The notes beneath the pieces are model-generated. The model was not told the DNA's origin. It did no database searches and worked only from the letters and a program-made list of their open reading frames with translations. From assembly GCA_003049435.1 (NCBI GenBank), contig PYSQ01000009.1, positions 1 through 64,000 of the forward strand: 64,000 nucleotides of DNA, written 5' to 3'. Position numbers and translations under genes: made by a program. Shown here piece by piece: positions 51,266 to 62,533 of the stretch. Numbering within the stretch: the stretch's first letter is position 1; each line of letters begins with the position of its first letter. Source of the DNA: Nakataea oryzae (lineage: Eukaryota; Ascomycota; Sordariomycetes; Magnaporthales; Magnaporthaceae).

Positions 51266-53363
51266 CTACGCGTCACTAAAAGCCTCCCAAACCTCCGGGT
51301 CGTGCCTCTCGGTGCCGAACGCATTACCTCCGAACGTGAGGTAGCCCTGGAGGTACGGCTGCTGCGGGAAGCGTTCGAGGATCTGGGTCGTGTTTCCAAA
51401 CACCCACACCGTCTGGTCCCAGCAGTCAGGCGTCAGCATGCACATATATATCTTCTCCGGCAGATGGACGGCCGCCAAAAAAGAAGAAAAGAAAGAAAAA
51501 AAACTCACCTGCATGCCCATGACGGCGTGCTGCAGCACGTGGCAGTGCATCATCCACGCCCCGACCGACTCCTCGGTCACCCTCACGCGCCAGGCCCGCC
51601 AGCCCGCCGTCGTGTTTGCCTGGCCCTTGGTCGCGTACCGGTAGAGCATGGTGGTGTCGCGCCGCGCGGGCGTGTAGCCGCCGCTAAAGTGCGCCGCCTC
51701 GTTGGCCGCGGCGTCGTAGGTACCGTTGCCGGACCCGAGGTCCCAGTAGTGCTCGCCGTGCATGTGCATCGGGTGCACGTCCCACCCGCCCGTCGGCCCG
51801 CTGTTGGACAGCCACACGATGTCGAGCGTCTCGCCCACCAGGGCCGGGAACGTCTTGGTCTCCGGGTCCCAGCCCCGGTTGGCCAGGGCGGCCTCGTAGT
51901 TGGGCGTCTTTCCCGTCGTGTACAGCCGCACGAGCAGGGGCGCGTAGGTCGGGTCGTGGGCCAAGACAGTCTCTTGCCATGCAAGCGTGTTTTGACTAGA
52001 AACGCGAGAACCAGGAGTGGCCCGGGGATTGAGTCAGCGTGAGGTCTGGTACCGCGGTGCGCGTGGAGGGAAAGGGGGGGAACGTGGATGTGAAAGAAAG
52101 CAGCCGGTGTTCATACCCCCATTGCAGCGAGCCGTTGATGTTGCCGTTGACATATTCGCCGCTGCCGAGCTGCTGGGCCACAGAGATGTACACGGTCCGC
52201 GTCACCTCGGACAGCCGGGGGAACTTGGCCGCCTCCTCTGGGTCCAGTGGCTGCAGCGTGTACTCGAGCCAGGAGCTCGTCACCTTGGGAAGCACGACTG
52301 GCGACGTTGCCGGCAGCTCCCGGGGCAGATCCGACTTGTGCTGCTGGAATATCCCCGTAATGGTCTCTGACATGTCATATTGGAGCAAGGCGTATCCGGC
52401 GAGCGTGGTCGGACGGTCTCGGCTTTCGAACCGAATCCAGAACTGCGTCTTGCCGCCGTCGGCCATAATCTCGGCCTCGGTCCGCGTCTTGAGCAGCACG
52501 CTGAAGCGCTGGCCCGATCCGACCTGGACATGGTCCGTCACGGCCGGCTGCGTGTACTTGCCGTCCGCCTCGATCACCGTCAACTCGCTGTGGCCCTCGA
52601 ACCCAACCGTGACCAGCGACAGGGCGGTGCGGCCCAGGAACCGCACCCGGTAGGTCATGCCTGGCTTGACCTTCACCACGCTGGGGCGGCATGAGTTGTC
52701 GGCCGACGCGTTCCCAAAAGCTGCGGTGCCGGTCCTGCCCATGAACAGCAGCGCGTCCGGCTCGCCTGACCACCGGAACGGGCTGGCCATCAGGCCGTCG
52801 ACGATGGTCGAGTCGTTCTTGAGGTAGACATCTCCCAGCCCCACTATCAGGTCCTCGTCGTACTCGTAGGGCGGAGGGCCCTGCTCCCGAACGATCAGGG
52901 CGCCGTTGGCCGTGATGGCCTGGAATCCGACGTGCGAGTGGTAAAAGTAGGAGCCGGCATCGCCCACGTCGGGCCTCAGCTCGTAGTCGAAGAAGGCGCC
53001 CGGCGCGATGGGCCACTGGCTGACCAGGGGCGCGCCGTCTGAAAAGGGCGCGACGCGCTGGCTCAAGCCGTGCCAATGGATGGTGAAGTTCTGGTCCGGG
53101 ATCCGGTTGTACACCCGCACCCACGTCGTCCTGTTCTCGGTTAGGTGGATGGACGGCGCGGGGGAGCTGCCGTTGATGACGACCGAGTAGCGAGGGCGGC
53201 AGTCCAGCGTGATGGTCTTTGCCGTTGCCTCGAGCACGTAGTCGGGCTCCCACGCCGAGTCGTGGGTGCGAAAGACGCCGCCCCTCAGCGAAAACCCCTG
53301 TCCCAGGTGCGCGAGGTTTCCCGCCGCCATGGCGGCGAGCAGCCATCCCCGAGATGCCTTCAT
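51266..53363 (-). CDS. Secreted laccase-like multicopper oxidase (ascorbate-oxidase type)
   Basis: Exons 52117-53363, 51509-51995 and 51266-51412 encode 626 residues. A signal peptide covers residues 1-22. The four copper motifs are present: HWHG at 96-99, YFYHSHVG around 140-146, HPMHMHGEHYW and HCHVLQHAVMGM (about 566-577). The residue four after the last His cluster, which tunes the type 1 copper, is Met, as in high-potential-like or ascorbate-oxidase-type enzymes. The fungal group includes Aspergillus Abr1-like pigment oxidases. The enzyme should oxidise phenols or metals with O2 outside the cell. The start at 53363 gives the signal peptide; an in-frame upstream Met at 53495 does not. Introns end at TCTAG and CCAG. 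Substrate remains open: phenol, ascorbate or Fe(II). Confidence 0.92.
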
Positions 53364-54539
53364 TTTGCCGTCGGCCCAGGTGTCGTTTTTTTTGGCGAGC
53401 TCGGCGTAACACAGCCCACGTTGAAAGCCATGAATGAGTGGCTGGCGATGGACAGAAAGGCTATGGACAGCTCCCGAGGGAGAGAGAGAAGGCATGTATT
53501 TATTGGATTTCTATCCCGGCGACAAGTCACGGCCGCGCATCCTATGCCCCTGTATCTAGCCATGCGGCCCTCGTAGTGCGTAGTGCCTCGGCCAAGCTTT
53601 TTGTTTGCACTATATTTAACCTTTGTCGGTATCAATCTCCCGGTACCTGCGCTTACCGGATCCCGTATGCTTGTGCCATGCCGATCATGGGTACCCCAGC
53701 GACGCCGCCAACTTTGTTTGCCGTCGTCCGATGCTGGCTCGTGGCTGTTGGCCAGCCGGCAGGGTTGCATGCATTGATGCGCAGCCGGTCGCTATATCGC
53801 GGCCTTGTCAGATGCACCTTTGAACACGATCACCGGCGCCCCATCACGTTGGCCTTTGTCGACGTGAGCTAGCCGCCTGTCAAGCGCCGTCAATGCGTTG
53901 CTGCCCGTGAGTCCGCGTGTACAACCCGGCGAGACTGGCCTCCCGGCTGCCCAATTAGGTATATAATTAGCGCCCTTCTCCGCTCCCTGGCTGACCTCTT
54001 TCCGCTTCTCGTGCGACTAGTCGTCATGCCAGGCGATTGCTCAAAACACAGCGGAAAGTTCGGCATTTTATCCAAATCCCACACCCGAGTCACTCCTGTA
54101 GTGCACAAAGAGCATCCGACCAAGAGAATTAGACAAACTATTCATAACTAGTCACGTACATTAACGCCCCACGAAACCCACTTCCTGTCATGACCAAGCT
54201 CGATCCCGACCCCTTGCAGATCGGCTGGTTCGTCCTCGTCCTCGGCGACGCGGCAGAGTATATCGTAGAGCGTATCACGACCACCGAGGCACGGACCACA
54301 TATGATCTCAAGCCTAGGCACGACGGCAAAGAAGGGCGCAAGGCTGTGGACTGGAAAGAGATAGTCGCAGTGTCCAGGACCCCATTCATCGTCAGTGTTG
54401 CGGACAAATGAAGAGATTTGCATGCAGCAAGATATCTTTCCCGTACATTTTCTGCCCGTAACTTTACCGAACATCAGATAAAGAACGAATGAAACCTCTA
54501 AATCAGCTGTCCGCAGCTACACGCGTTCAAGGGAACACT
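53364..54539. other. Intergenic region between multicopper oxidase and reductase genes
   Basis: 1.2 kb. A 73-codon open frame (54190-54411, plus strand) could be a small protein but has no recognised domain and an antisense open frame of equal plausibility; it is not called. AT content is higher around 53960-54180. Confidence 0.45.
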
Positions 54540-55678
54540 TCAGGCAGGTATCGACTCGACGGTCTCGCGAATGGTCTGGTCCGCCGGGATCCAACCACGG
54601 CCTGCCCACTTCTTCAGCAGCGACAGGCCCATCTCCGAGTCAAGGGTCTGGCTGGTCAGGCCGTTGACGCCAGGAATGTCATCCCTGAACCTGCGGTCAG
54701 GGTAAGCCCGCCGCAGGATATCGAGGACCGTGTTCCAGTTGATCTTCTCGTCCGAGGTGATGATGCGCTGGCTCTTGACATCCGGGTCGACGGCGGCAGC
54801 GTAGTGGACGGCGGCAACGTCTTTCACGTTGATGTGGATCACTGGCCATGGAGGAGGACCCGCAAGAGGCATCAAGGTTAGCTGGTGATTCAGAATGCTT
54901 GTATTTTGGGGATGCAATATAAGGAATGCTTCTTACTTTTAAGCTGCTCCGGAAAGTTGTTGGTGCCGTCGATAAGGCTCATGAGCCAGCCAGGTGTGGT
55001 GTTAAGATGCCCCTTGCTGAAAATGGGACCGAAAACGCTAGACGGGTGTATGGTGTTGAAAACAAAGCCGGGCTTTTCCTCCTCGACAAACTTCCAAGCC
55101 GCCTTTTCGGCCGCTACCTTGCTGGCCATGTATACGACGAGCCCAAAGGTTTCGGGGTCGTGCACCGGGCCTTTAGCCAGTTCAACCGCCTCGTCGTTCC
55201 ACGAGGAGCCGTTTACGAGCGCGAAGCTGGTGGTCGGGGCAGCGGGGTTGAAAAGGGTGCCGATGGAGGAACAGTGCACGAATCGCTTCACCGACGGTTC
55301 TGCCGCGGCCGTGCGCACCAAGCCCATCAAGGAGGCCACGACGGGCTGGATCACCTTTTCCGGGTCCGGATCGAGGCTGGTGATGGTGGCGACGTTGATG
55401 ACGGCCGCTGCGCCTTTGATGGCCTCCTTGTAGGCATCGGGGGCGGCCATGTCGGGCACATCGACGAGCTCGAGGGAGCCGTCCTTGGCGTGCTTTTCGA
55501 AGACTCCCTCGGAGAAGTAGGCGGCTTTGGTCCGGTTGCGGACGGTGCCGCGGACGCTATAGCCGTTCTGAAGAAACTCCAGAACGATGTAGGTGGCGAT
55601 GTATCCGGAGGCGCCGGTTACGAGGACCAAGGAGCCCTTGGGGATGGCGAGGGCCTGTGAGGCGCTGGTAGAGGCCAT
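54540..55678 (-). CDS. NAD(P)-dependent epimerase/reductase (GRE2-like)
   Basis: Exons 54937-55678 and 54540-54841 encode 347 residues; intron donor GTAAGA, acceptor CCAG, in frame. Extended short-chain dehydrogenase features: the GASGYIATY glycine motif at the N-terminus, RTKAAYF after the second strand, an acidic dinucleotide segment (DVPD), CSSIGTLFNP, and the active-site Tyr/Lys in VVYMASKVAAEK. A later HPSSVFGP segment is conserved. The family includes yeast Gre2 (methylglyoxal reductase) and dihydroflavonol-type reductases; they reduce ketones or aldehydes with NADPH in the cytosol. The substrate cannot be derived. The C-terminal part INVKDVAAVHYAA continues the fold into exon 2. No signal peptide is present. 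It lies 0.7 kb before a decayed relic on the other strand. Confidence 0.9.
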
Positions 55679-56431
55679 GCCGGTGACGAGAGAGGTGGAG
55701 GGACGTTTGAAAGAGGAAGGATGTTCTGAAAGTTCTTAAGAGGGGACTGGGAGTTGTCTTTGTGGCGTAGCTCGGGATGCCAGTGTTGGATGGGATGTAG
55801 ACAGGTTGAGAAGCAGCCCAAGCCTGGAGGGCCCGGGCAGTTTTGTATGCTCATCCGGAGGCTTCTGTCGACAAGCAACAGACAAGAGTCCAAAGTCTAC
55901 ACCCGAGCGCTGACAAAAGCTCGTTACAAATTGGCGCATGTCTGCTGGGTCAGAGAATGCCATAACTTTCTTTGGTGTCAGCCCACGTAATCAAGGCCAC
56001 TTGGTGAGCAGGGGACATAACGCTGCGATGTTGGTACTGAGCAAATAGGTAGTGAGACTGCAACTGCAGACTTGTCAAGCGACGAGGTCCGGCGGCCGCA
56101 CGTACAACCGTAGCCCTTGCCAATCAATCAGTCTACACATGTACATGCTGTGCAGGAGCCATGTTCAGAGCAGGAATACGCACACTAACACCCTCCAATG
56201 CCAGTTGCTTGGCATCCCAAAGATGAATATGTAGAGTATGGCCCAGAAGTAACCCCGGATTCACAAGAAGGAATTTGCATAACGAGATCAGAGCTAATCA
56301 CAGACATGAATTTGCAGCTCCTCGAGCGGGCTGACAAATGCTACACGATCAAAAGCCCGCTTGGTAAACCGCCGCACCGTGGCTGATGACGATGTGGGAA
56401 GAGTAGGCTTCAATGTGCCGCTGAAGCTCAT
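55679..56431. other. Intergenic region upstream of the reductase gene
   Basis: About 750 bases. Contains short AT-rich sequence around 56160-56370 and no recognised gene. Confidence 0.5.
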
Positions 56432-56737
56432 TTGCCCGCTGGGTTGCGGCTGGAGACTGGGCTTGCCAAAGTTGCGAGCTTCATCCAGCCTCCACGAGAA
56501 TTCCCAACTTCCGCGCCAGCCAAGCCTTGCCCGTCACTCTCGGGCAGCGACCAGGGGCGGAGGACCGAGCGCGGTAGCCAGGCACATGGCACAGCCACTG
56601 CCGTGCAGACCGGGCCTGCAAGGAACGGCAAGCCTCGCCGCCGGGCGGCATCGGCAGATCCTTTCAAGGAACCCGGCACTGCTTCAGCTGATGCCTCTGC
56701 AGGAGGTTCGACTGGGACTGCTGCTGCCGTCGCCGCC

Positions 56738-57440
56738 ATGTCTTCGACCTGGACAAACCTTGGCGATCAAAGTGTGGCACTGCCTGATAGCCGTGACGGG
56801 CTGTCGTATCCAAAAGGCGCGGTTTGGGGCTGGGATCCGTTCCAGAGCTCTGTGCGGCCCGTCAATGATACCGAGGCGTTCCGCATCAACCACTGTAAGT
56901 CACACTTTTCACAAACCAAAAGTCCTGCACATGGACTCCCAAATCAACCACGTAGCACCGGCCAGGGTAAAGAAGGGCATGTGATTGTAGCAGAGCGTTA
57001 TGCTTACCTGTTTAGCCGTGTGCTTACCTCCCTAGTCACGATACCACCCACCCCTCCTGCATAGCTTCTCCAAACTCGCCAAAAGACTGGTCGCCCAAAT
57101 CCGCTCAAAGCAGGCGTTAACTGCGTCATCGATCTCGGCCGAGCCTGCGCCGACACGGCCGACTGGACGATGCGCGCGGTCATCCGGGCGTCGTGGCTCC
57201 CCTTTGCTCCTACCGCGGACGAGGGCGTCCTCGTGGCCGTCCTGCCGCAGGATACTCGATCCGTGCTCGCAGCACCGCCCACACCCGCGAGAGCCCGTTA
57301 CGGCTTACTGCAAGCGACTGATGCTGCGCTACAAGGGCATCTGCATCCGGTCCACCAACGAGTCGCTCGCGCTCGAGGGGGGCGCGCGTGAGCGACGCAG
57401 CCATTTGCGAAGCGCTCTTCTTGGGCACCGACGAGGCAAG
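56738..57440 (+). pseudogene. Relic resembling a fungal transcription-factor-type protein
   Basis: A first piece (56738-56893) reads like the start of the C-terminal domain of fungal zinc-cluster-type regulators: WGWDPFQSSVRPVNDTEAF ends at a GTAAGT donor. Further pieces appear in different frames: SFSKLAKRLVAQIRS (about 57063), IRASWLPFAPTADEGVLVAVL (57180-57250), and CKRLMLRYKGICIRSTNESL (about 57307-57370). The last resembles the family segment in which a lysine- and arginine-containing helix is followed by alternating helices. No single frame or simple splice joins them, so frame shifts have broken the gene. No zinc-cluster motif was found. An open frame upstream (from 56432) could be the missing N-terminus. 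The family call is by pattern and needs a profile check. Confidence 0.4.
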
Positions 57441-58089
57441 TAACTCGTTGCTTTTTTTTTTCTTTTGGTGCTGATATTTTCATTTACGCATAAATATTTT
57501 TTCTTTCTTTTTCTGACAGATCACCGACTGACATCCGCCCGGCCCCTTGCTTGGAGAATCGCGGGGAACATTGACAGCTGACTGACGCGCGCCTCTGCCG
57601 TTTCGCGCATGGTGGAGATGCGCAGCGGGCCCGCGAGCCTTGGCGCCAGGGGGGGGGGGCTTCCCGTCGCGTTGCACGGCCTGCCAAATCGAACAGGGAA
57701 GGCAGTGGCACAGACAGAAGGCCATCGTAGCACAAGCGAGGCCAGGTGACCATCAGCCCTACCCGGCAGGATGATGGTTCGTCCCTTTGTTGTGCGCGGT
57801 ACATTTACGCCATGGCTCCTTTTTTGGAATCGACTGAGAAATCGCCTGCCCCGGTCGTCTCCAAAGCATGCGGCGGTGCAATTTGACAATGACCAGGGCG
57901 GAATCGAAGCAAGACTTATTCACAGCGAGCGGCACCAGGGTAGTTTCAAGACATCGTTTGTAGATCATGAACAAGCCAACGCTAACTATGTACACGAAAA
58001 CGCCCGGGATTAGCCGGGCGTCGCCGGACGAGCAAAGAGATACATAAATGTTATTGACACTGGTATTACGGCCGGGCACAAGGCGCCCT
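57441..58089. other. Intergenic region between the relic and the FMN dehydrogenase gene
   Basis: About 650 bases with a T run (57448-57460) and no recognised coding sequence. The right end is the 3' region of the minus-strand dehydrogenase. Confidence 0.5.
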
Positions 58090-59354
58090 TCAGCTGTACC
58101 AGTTGTTGGGGGTCAGCTCGATGAAGTCGGGGGTGATCTTCTTGATGTCGGGGACGCCCATGTTGGCGGCGTCGTTGGTGAGCTCGTTGCGGAACAGTTC
58201 GATGGCGCGCGAGACGCCCTCCTTGCCAAAGACGTTTGCAAACATCATGGGCCTGCCGACGCCGACGGCCTTGACGCCCATGGCCAGCAGACGGAGGGCG
58301 TCGGTGCCGTAGCGGACGCCGCCGTCGGCCAGGACCTCGATCTGCTGGAAGATCTCGGGGGCCTCGCGGTAGATCTCGATGGCGGTCTCGAGGCTCGAGG
58401 GCGAGCCGTCGAGGTTGCGGCCGCCGTGGTTGGACAGGATGATGGCGGGCACGCCGTGGGCGACGGCCAGGCGCGCGTCCTCGACCGTCTGGATGCCCTT
58501 GAGCACGATGGGCAGCTTGGTCATGGTGCGGAACTTTGCGAGCACGTCCCAGCTGTTGGTGATGAACTTGCTGTTGGCCGAGCCGACGCCGAAGCGGGCG
58601 GCGCGCTGGCGCGAGGGCGAGCCGGGCGAGTCGACGGCCCACACCAGGGCCTTGGAGCCCGCCTTCTCGGCGCGGTCAAAGAGGATCTGGTTGTTGGTGT
58701 CGTTGTCGTTGGTGTAGACCTGGTTGAAGAACTCGTACTCGCCGGGCGCCTGGTTGTTCTTGGCGATCTCCTCGAGCGGCAGCTTGGAGAAGGACGAGGG
58801 GATGTACAGGATCTTGGCCTCGCTGGCCGCCTTCATCAGGTTGCGCTCGGCCTCGGGGTGGCCGTAGTCGGCGCGGGCGCAGGGCGACATGAAGAACGGG
58901 GCCGAGAAGTTGTGGCCCAGGATCGTGGTGCTGTTTGCGTTTTGTTGTTAGTCGATGTCGATGAGTGGTCGTCACATTACAGCCAGGTGGAACCCCCCGG
59001 GCAAGGATTTCAAAAAGGCGTCGCGACTTACGGCATGGTGGAGGCAATCTTGGTGATGTCGACAATGGTCCTGGGTCGCAGCCTGTAGCGGTTGTAGACC
59101 TCGAGGTTGTTGCGGTACGAGTACTCGCCGCCGGCGCCGTTGCGGTAGTAGGTGTAGTTGACGCGCGGCAGGTAGTTCCTGGCAGCCCACTGGAAGTCGT
59201 TGAGGGCAACCATGTCGGTGAGTTTGGGCAGAGCGCCGACGGGCAGGTTGCCGAGGACATCGAGGATGCCCGTGTCGGGCTCGTCCAGGAACGGCCTCGC
59301 GGCGAGGACGCCGGTCGAGGCCATGACGGCGACGAGGGTGGTGGAGGCGCGCAT
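58090..59354 (-). CDS. FMN-dependent alpha-hydroxy-acid dehydrogenase with a secretion signal
   Basis: Exons 59032-59354 and 58090-58930 encode 387 residues (GTAAGT donor, AACAG acceptor). The first 18 residues (MRASTTLVAVMASTGVLA) form a clean signal peptide. The FMN-binding barrel follows: YNRYRLRPRTIVDI, LGHNFSAPFFMSPCARADYGHPE, LPIVLKGIQTVEDA, SNHGGRNLDGSPSSLE with the catalytic His of the family, and EVLADGGVRYGTDALRLLAMG and GVGRPMMFA. The family includes lactate, glycolate and mandelate oxidases or dehydrogenases. Typical members are mitochondrial or peroxisomal; secretion is unusual. It lacks a cytochrome b2 heme domain. The product may oxidise a hydroxy acid and, if an oxidase, produce peroxide outside the cell. 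A TATA-type box lies 160 bases upstream of the start. Confidence 0.9.
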
Positions 59355-62300
59355 CTTGACGGGGAGCGGGCGGGCAGCTGAGAATCTCGGCCTGGGAAGG
59401 GCTGGAGAATGGGGATATAGGCTAAAAGAGTGACTATAGGTAGTGGATGTTGCCTGCTGCCGCGCGTGAAGAGGAGGTGAGAACGCGACGGTGGGAGGCG
59501 GCGATCACTCCCCTTATATCCTCCCGGCCATGGCTGCCGCTGACAGGCGCGGCGCGGCCATGCATCCCCAGCCTGTCCTGTCCGATATCGCCCGCGAATC
59601 CGGCTGCAGGCTGACAGGGAGGGTTGCGACGTTTGCTGGTGCGTACCATGGTGGCATAGGCTTCGGCTTCGGAGTCGCACGCGAGAGCGGCAGGGGGAGC
59701 CAGGACCAGCCTCCGTCCCTTGGCGCGATGGCCTCCTTGGAAGAGTGCCACGGCGGGCAGCCTGGGCCAGCCTGGGCAATACGACCATGTGGAGGGGTAT
59801 AGCAGCAGGCGCAGGCATGACATGGGGCATATCGCCTTCGGTGATGCGTTCCGCTGCCCCCTGTACAAAACCTGGTTTTCCAGCGCCGGACTGGCGTTTG
59901 GTTTTTTTTTTTCTCTCTTCTCTCTTTTTCTTTTTTCCTTACCCTACTTTTTTCCCCTGCTTCTTCTCTTTTTCCTTGCGGAAAAGTCTAGACAAGCAAA
60001 CCACCTACATATCGCAGCGCACGACAGCCGTCCAGCCTGCATCTCCAGCCATAGTCCCGCGCTCAGTAAACAGAGTTTCGGTGCTGATCCTCCCTAGAGT
60101 CCAAATAGGTCAGGCTCCCGTCGAGCGGATCCCGAAGCGTCACGGGAGCAGGCCAGTCCGTCGAACAATCCCGGCGTGCTGGCCCCCCCACGATTCTGTC
60201 CTTATTAAGTGGGTTCTTCCAAGGAAACGGTTTTCCATAGTGTCAACCTGCCCAACGGCCCAGCGGATGTGCCCCTGACTCGTGGCTGCTGGCCGCACGC
60301 AGCGAGCAGGGAGCTCCAGCCGGGTCTGCTTTGCGTGACGGGTGGAATTCATGCCATCATCCAAAGATTGCGCCTCGATCAAAATCCGCGCGGCCACCCC
60401 TGCACCTTCTCTGTCCGGGCAGCTCCTCCGACACTGACACCATGCGGCGGGGCGCAATCTCTACGGCCGACCCCACCGCCTTAGGGGATGATGCACTTAT
60501 CAACCGCCCCTTTAGTTTTAAAACCGCCGCGCTGGGTGATGCAGCAGGCTTGCTCCAGTGTAAATGTCGACTGGCCGCGTGTTCTAGACTTTCGGCGCCA
60601 GTGGGCCTTGGTCGGAATGCCCGGCAGTGTGGAGCTGTAACTTGCAAGGCACGTTTGGGGCAACATGGTGAAAACGTGTCCTACCTTATCCTGCTCCCGG
60701 TGCATCTGACAGCTTATCCTGGGGTATCGAAGAGAGAGAGAGCGAGAAAAAAAAGGATGGCTATCCTTGCCCGTGAGGGGGTGCTAATGCTGCCAAGGCT
60801 GGAGAACTGCACCGGCCGTGATCACTAGTCCCTCGACACTGAATCGTCACACTCTCCGGGCAGTCGGTCGCTGCCCGAGCCTGCAAACATACACAAACAT
60901 GGCGCCGCGGATGCCGATTATGCAGCCGGCCGATCCCCTACACGATGCAGAGGCTGGGGTAGGCCGAAATATCTAGCCAGTCGACGTCAAAATCAAACTA
61001 GGCCAGCACCATCCTGGTGAAATTTCAGGCACGCAAAAACCTTAACCAGATAACCAGAACTGGCGACCCGAGGGGAGTGGCATGGGCTGACATTAGGTTA
61101 CAAATCAAGCCGCCTTCCGAGACAGTAATATGGCTTTGTCTCTCGTCTGCTCGCGAAAAAAAAAAGCAAAAAAAAAACTAGCACTCGCATCAGCAATAAT
61201 GTCACGGTATGCTGCCACCCTGCAAGGCACCCCACAGATGGTGAGTGGGCCACATCCAGAGATCTCTGCGTTTTTTTTCCCCCTCGCCTGCTCCCTGGGT
61301 TTTGCTTGGCCCCTTGGCTCTCCATCGCCACGCTGCAAAGGCGGGCCGGCCAAAATCCCACACGACTCCCAAGACGCTGTCTCAGCCCAAGGCCCCTGTA
61401 GTCGGGTCCACGTACCTTCTTGATGCAGAAAGGTCTCTGGCTTGGTACAGCTTCCCACGGACGCACAAGACGCCTATATTGCTGGTACGTCACACCGCCG
61501 ACAACAGAGTTTCTGGCAGCGGCACCGCCCCGTTGCACTGCCACCTCGCCAAGGCACCAGTTCGCCAACGGTCGCGAGAGCGAGCGGTGCTTTTTGGCAG
61601 CTTTCAACTGGTGTGAAAACACGACAAGATGCGTTTCCCGTCCGTCTTGCCGGGACTCCAAGGTCCGTGGGTGGCCACGCAACCACTCGAGTTGACGGGT
61701 TGACGGGAAATTACCGAGGGCAGCCTTCCCCGTGGCGATTTAAGCTTACTGAGCTCGACCGTGGCCATGACTCGGCCATTGCGACGAGACCGAGGCGCCT
61801 TCCTGCTCCAGTAACCAGCCCCGTCCACTGCGCAATTTTGCTGAGACAAGCGAGGGGACCCTTGAGCGCGCTTGTCTGGTTTGATGGCTGGCATGAAGCG
61901 CGGCTTCGTCGTCGCTCGTATTGCTATCTGGCGCAATACTTAGTACCAGACTTGTGCCGCGCATAAGCATTGGCGCTTGTGCAGCGCCAGACGCCGCGCC
62001 ATCTAGACTAGGCCTAGGCTAGTACTCTGGACCAGCCCGGATCTTTGTTTTGCCTAGCGAGTCAATTGATCCTTCCGCCGACGGGATCCGCCGCTGCGAG
62101 GCCTGGAACGGTCCTTGTGTGCTCCCGCGCGAGCGTTGGCTGGGCTTCACGGAAAGGAATAGGCCCGAGGGCTGCAATGCACGCGCAGCGTCTGGACGGG
62201 CTCGCGGCCTGCGCTGGTCACGCCTGGTCTGGCCTAGAGGCGTGGCGGCGCGGGAGCTGCCGATGGGAGGATCGCGTGCAATGCGCTGTGCCGCAGGGAG

Positions 62301-62533
62301 TCCAGTTCCCCGCGCGCGTACGCGACTGTTGGTGCATCATCTGTGCAGACGATTGATGACGTCGTTGTGCAGGGGATTATTCATCCTTGGTGCCCGACCC
62401 TGGCCCCTCCTTGCCCTCCCACCAACCCGGATGGCCCAAAGCTGCCAGCGCTGGGCTGGAATCCTGGCCTCTGGTCGACGACACCCGCCATGGAACCTGG
62501 CAGCACCCCGGAGGCCTCAACCGACGACACGCA
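59355..62533. other. 3.2 kb geneless region between the FMN dehydrogenase and amylase genes
   Basis: The longest stretch here without a recognised gene. Open frames occur on both strands but overlap, are low in domain-like features and contain homopolymer runs (for example T runs at 59900-59960 and A runs at 61155-61175). A CTAGAC/CCTAGG motif is at 62002-62020. The left 160 bases are the promoter of the FMN dehydrogenase. Nothing else is supported. Confidence 0.45.
59513..59518 (-). promoter_or_regulatory. TATA box of the FMN dehydrogenase gene
   Basis: TATAAG on the minus strand lies 159-164 bases upstream of the ATG at 59354. Confidence 0.4.

Noticed and set aside
54190..54411. 73-codon plus-strand open frame
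   Set aside because: The antisense frame is equally open and neither has a recognised domain; kept as intergenic.
61098..61682. Overlapping open frames in the region before the amylase
   Set aside because: Contain homopolymer-coded Phe runs and no domain; no splice or leader support.
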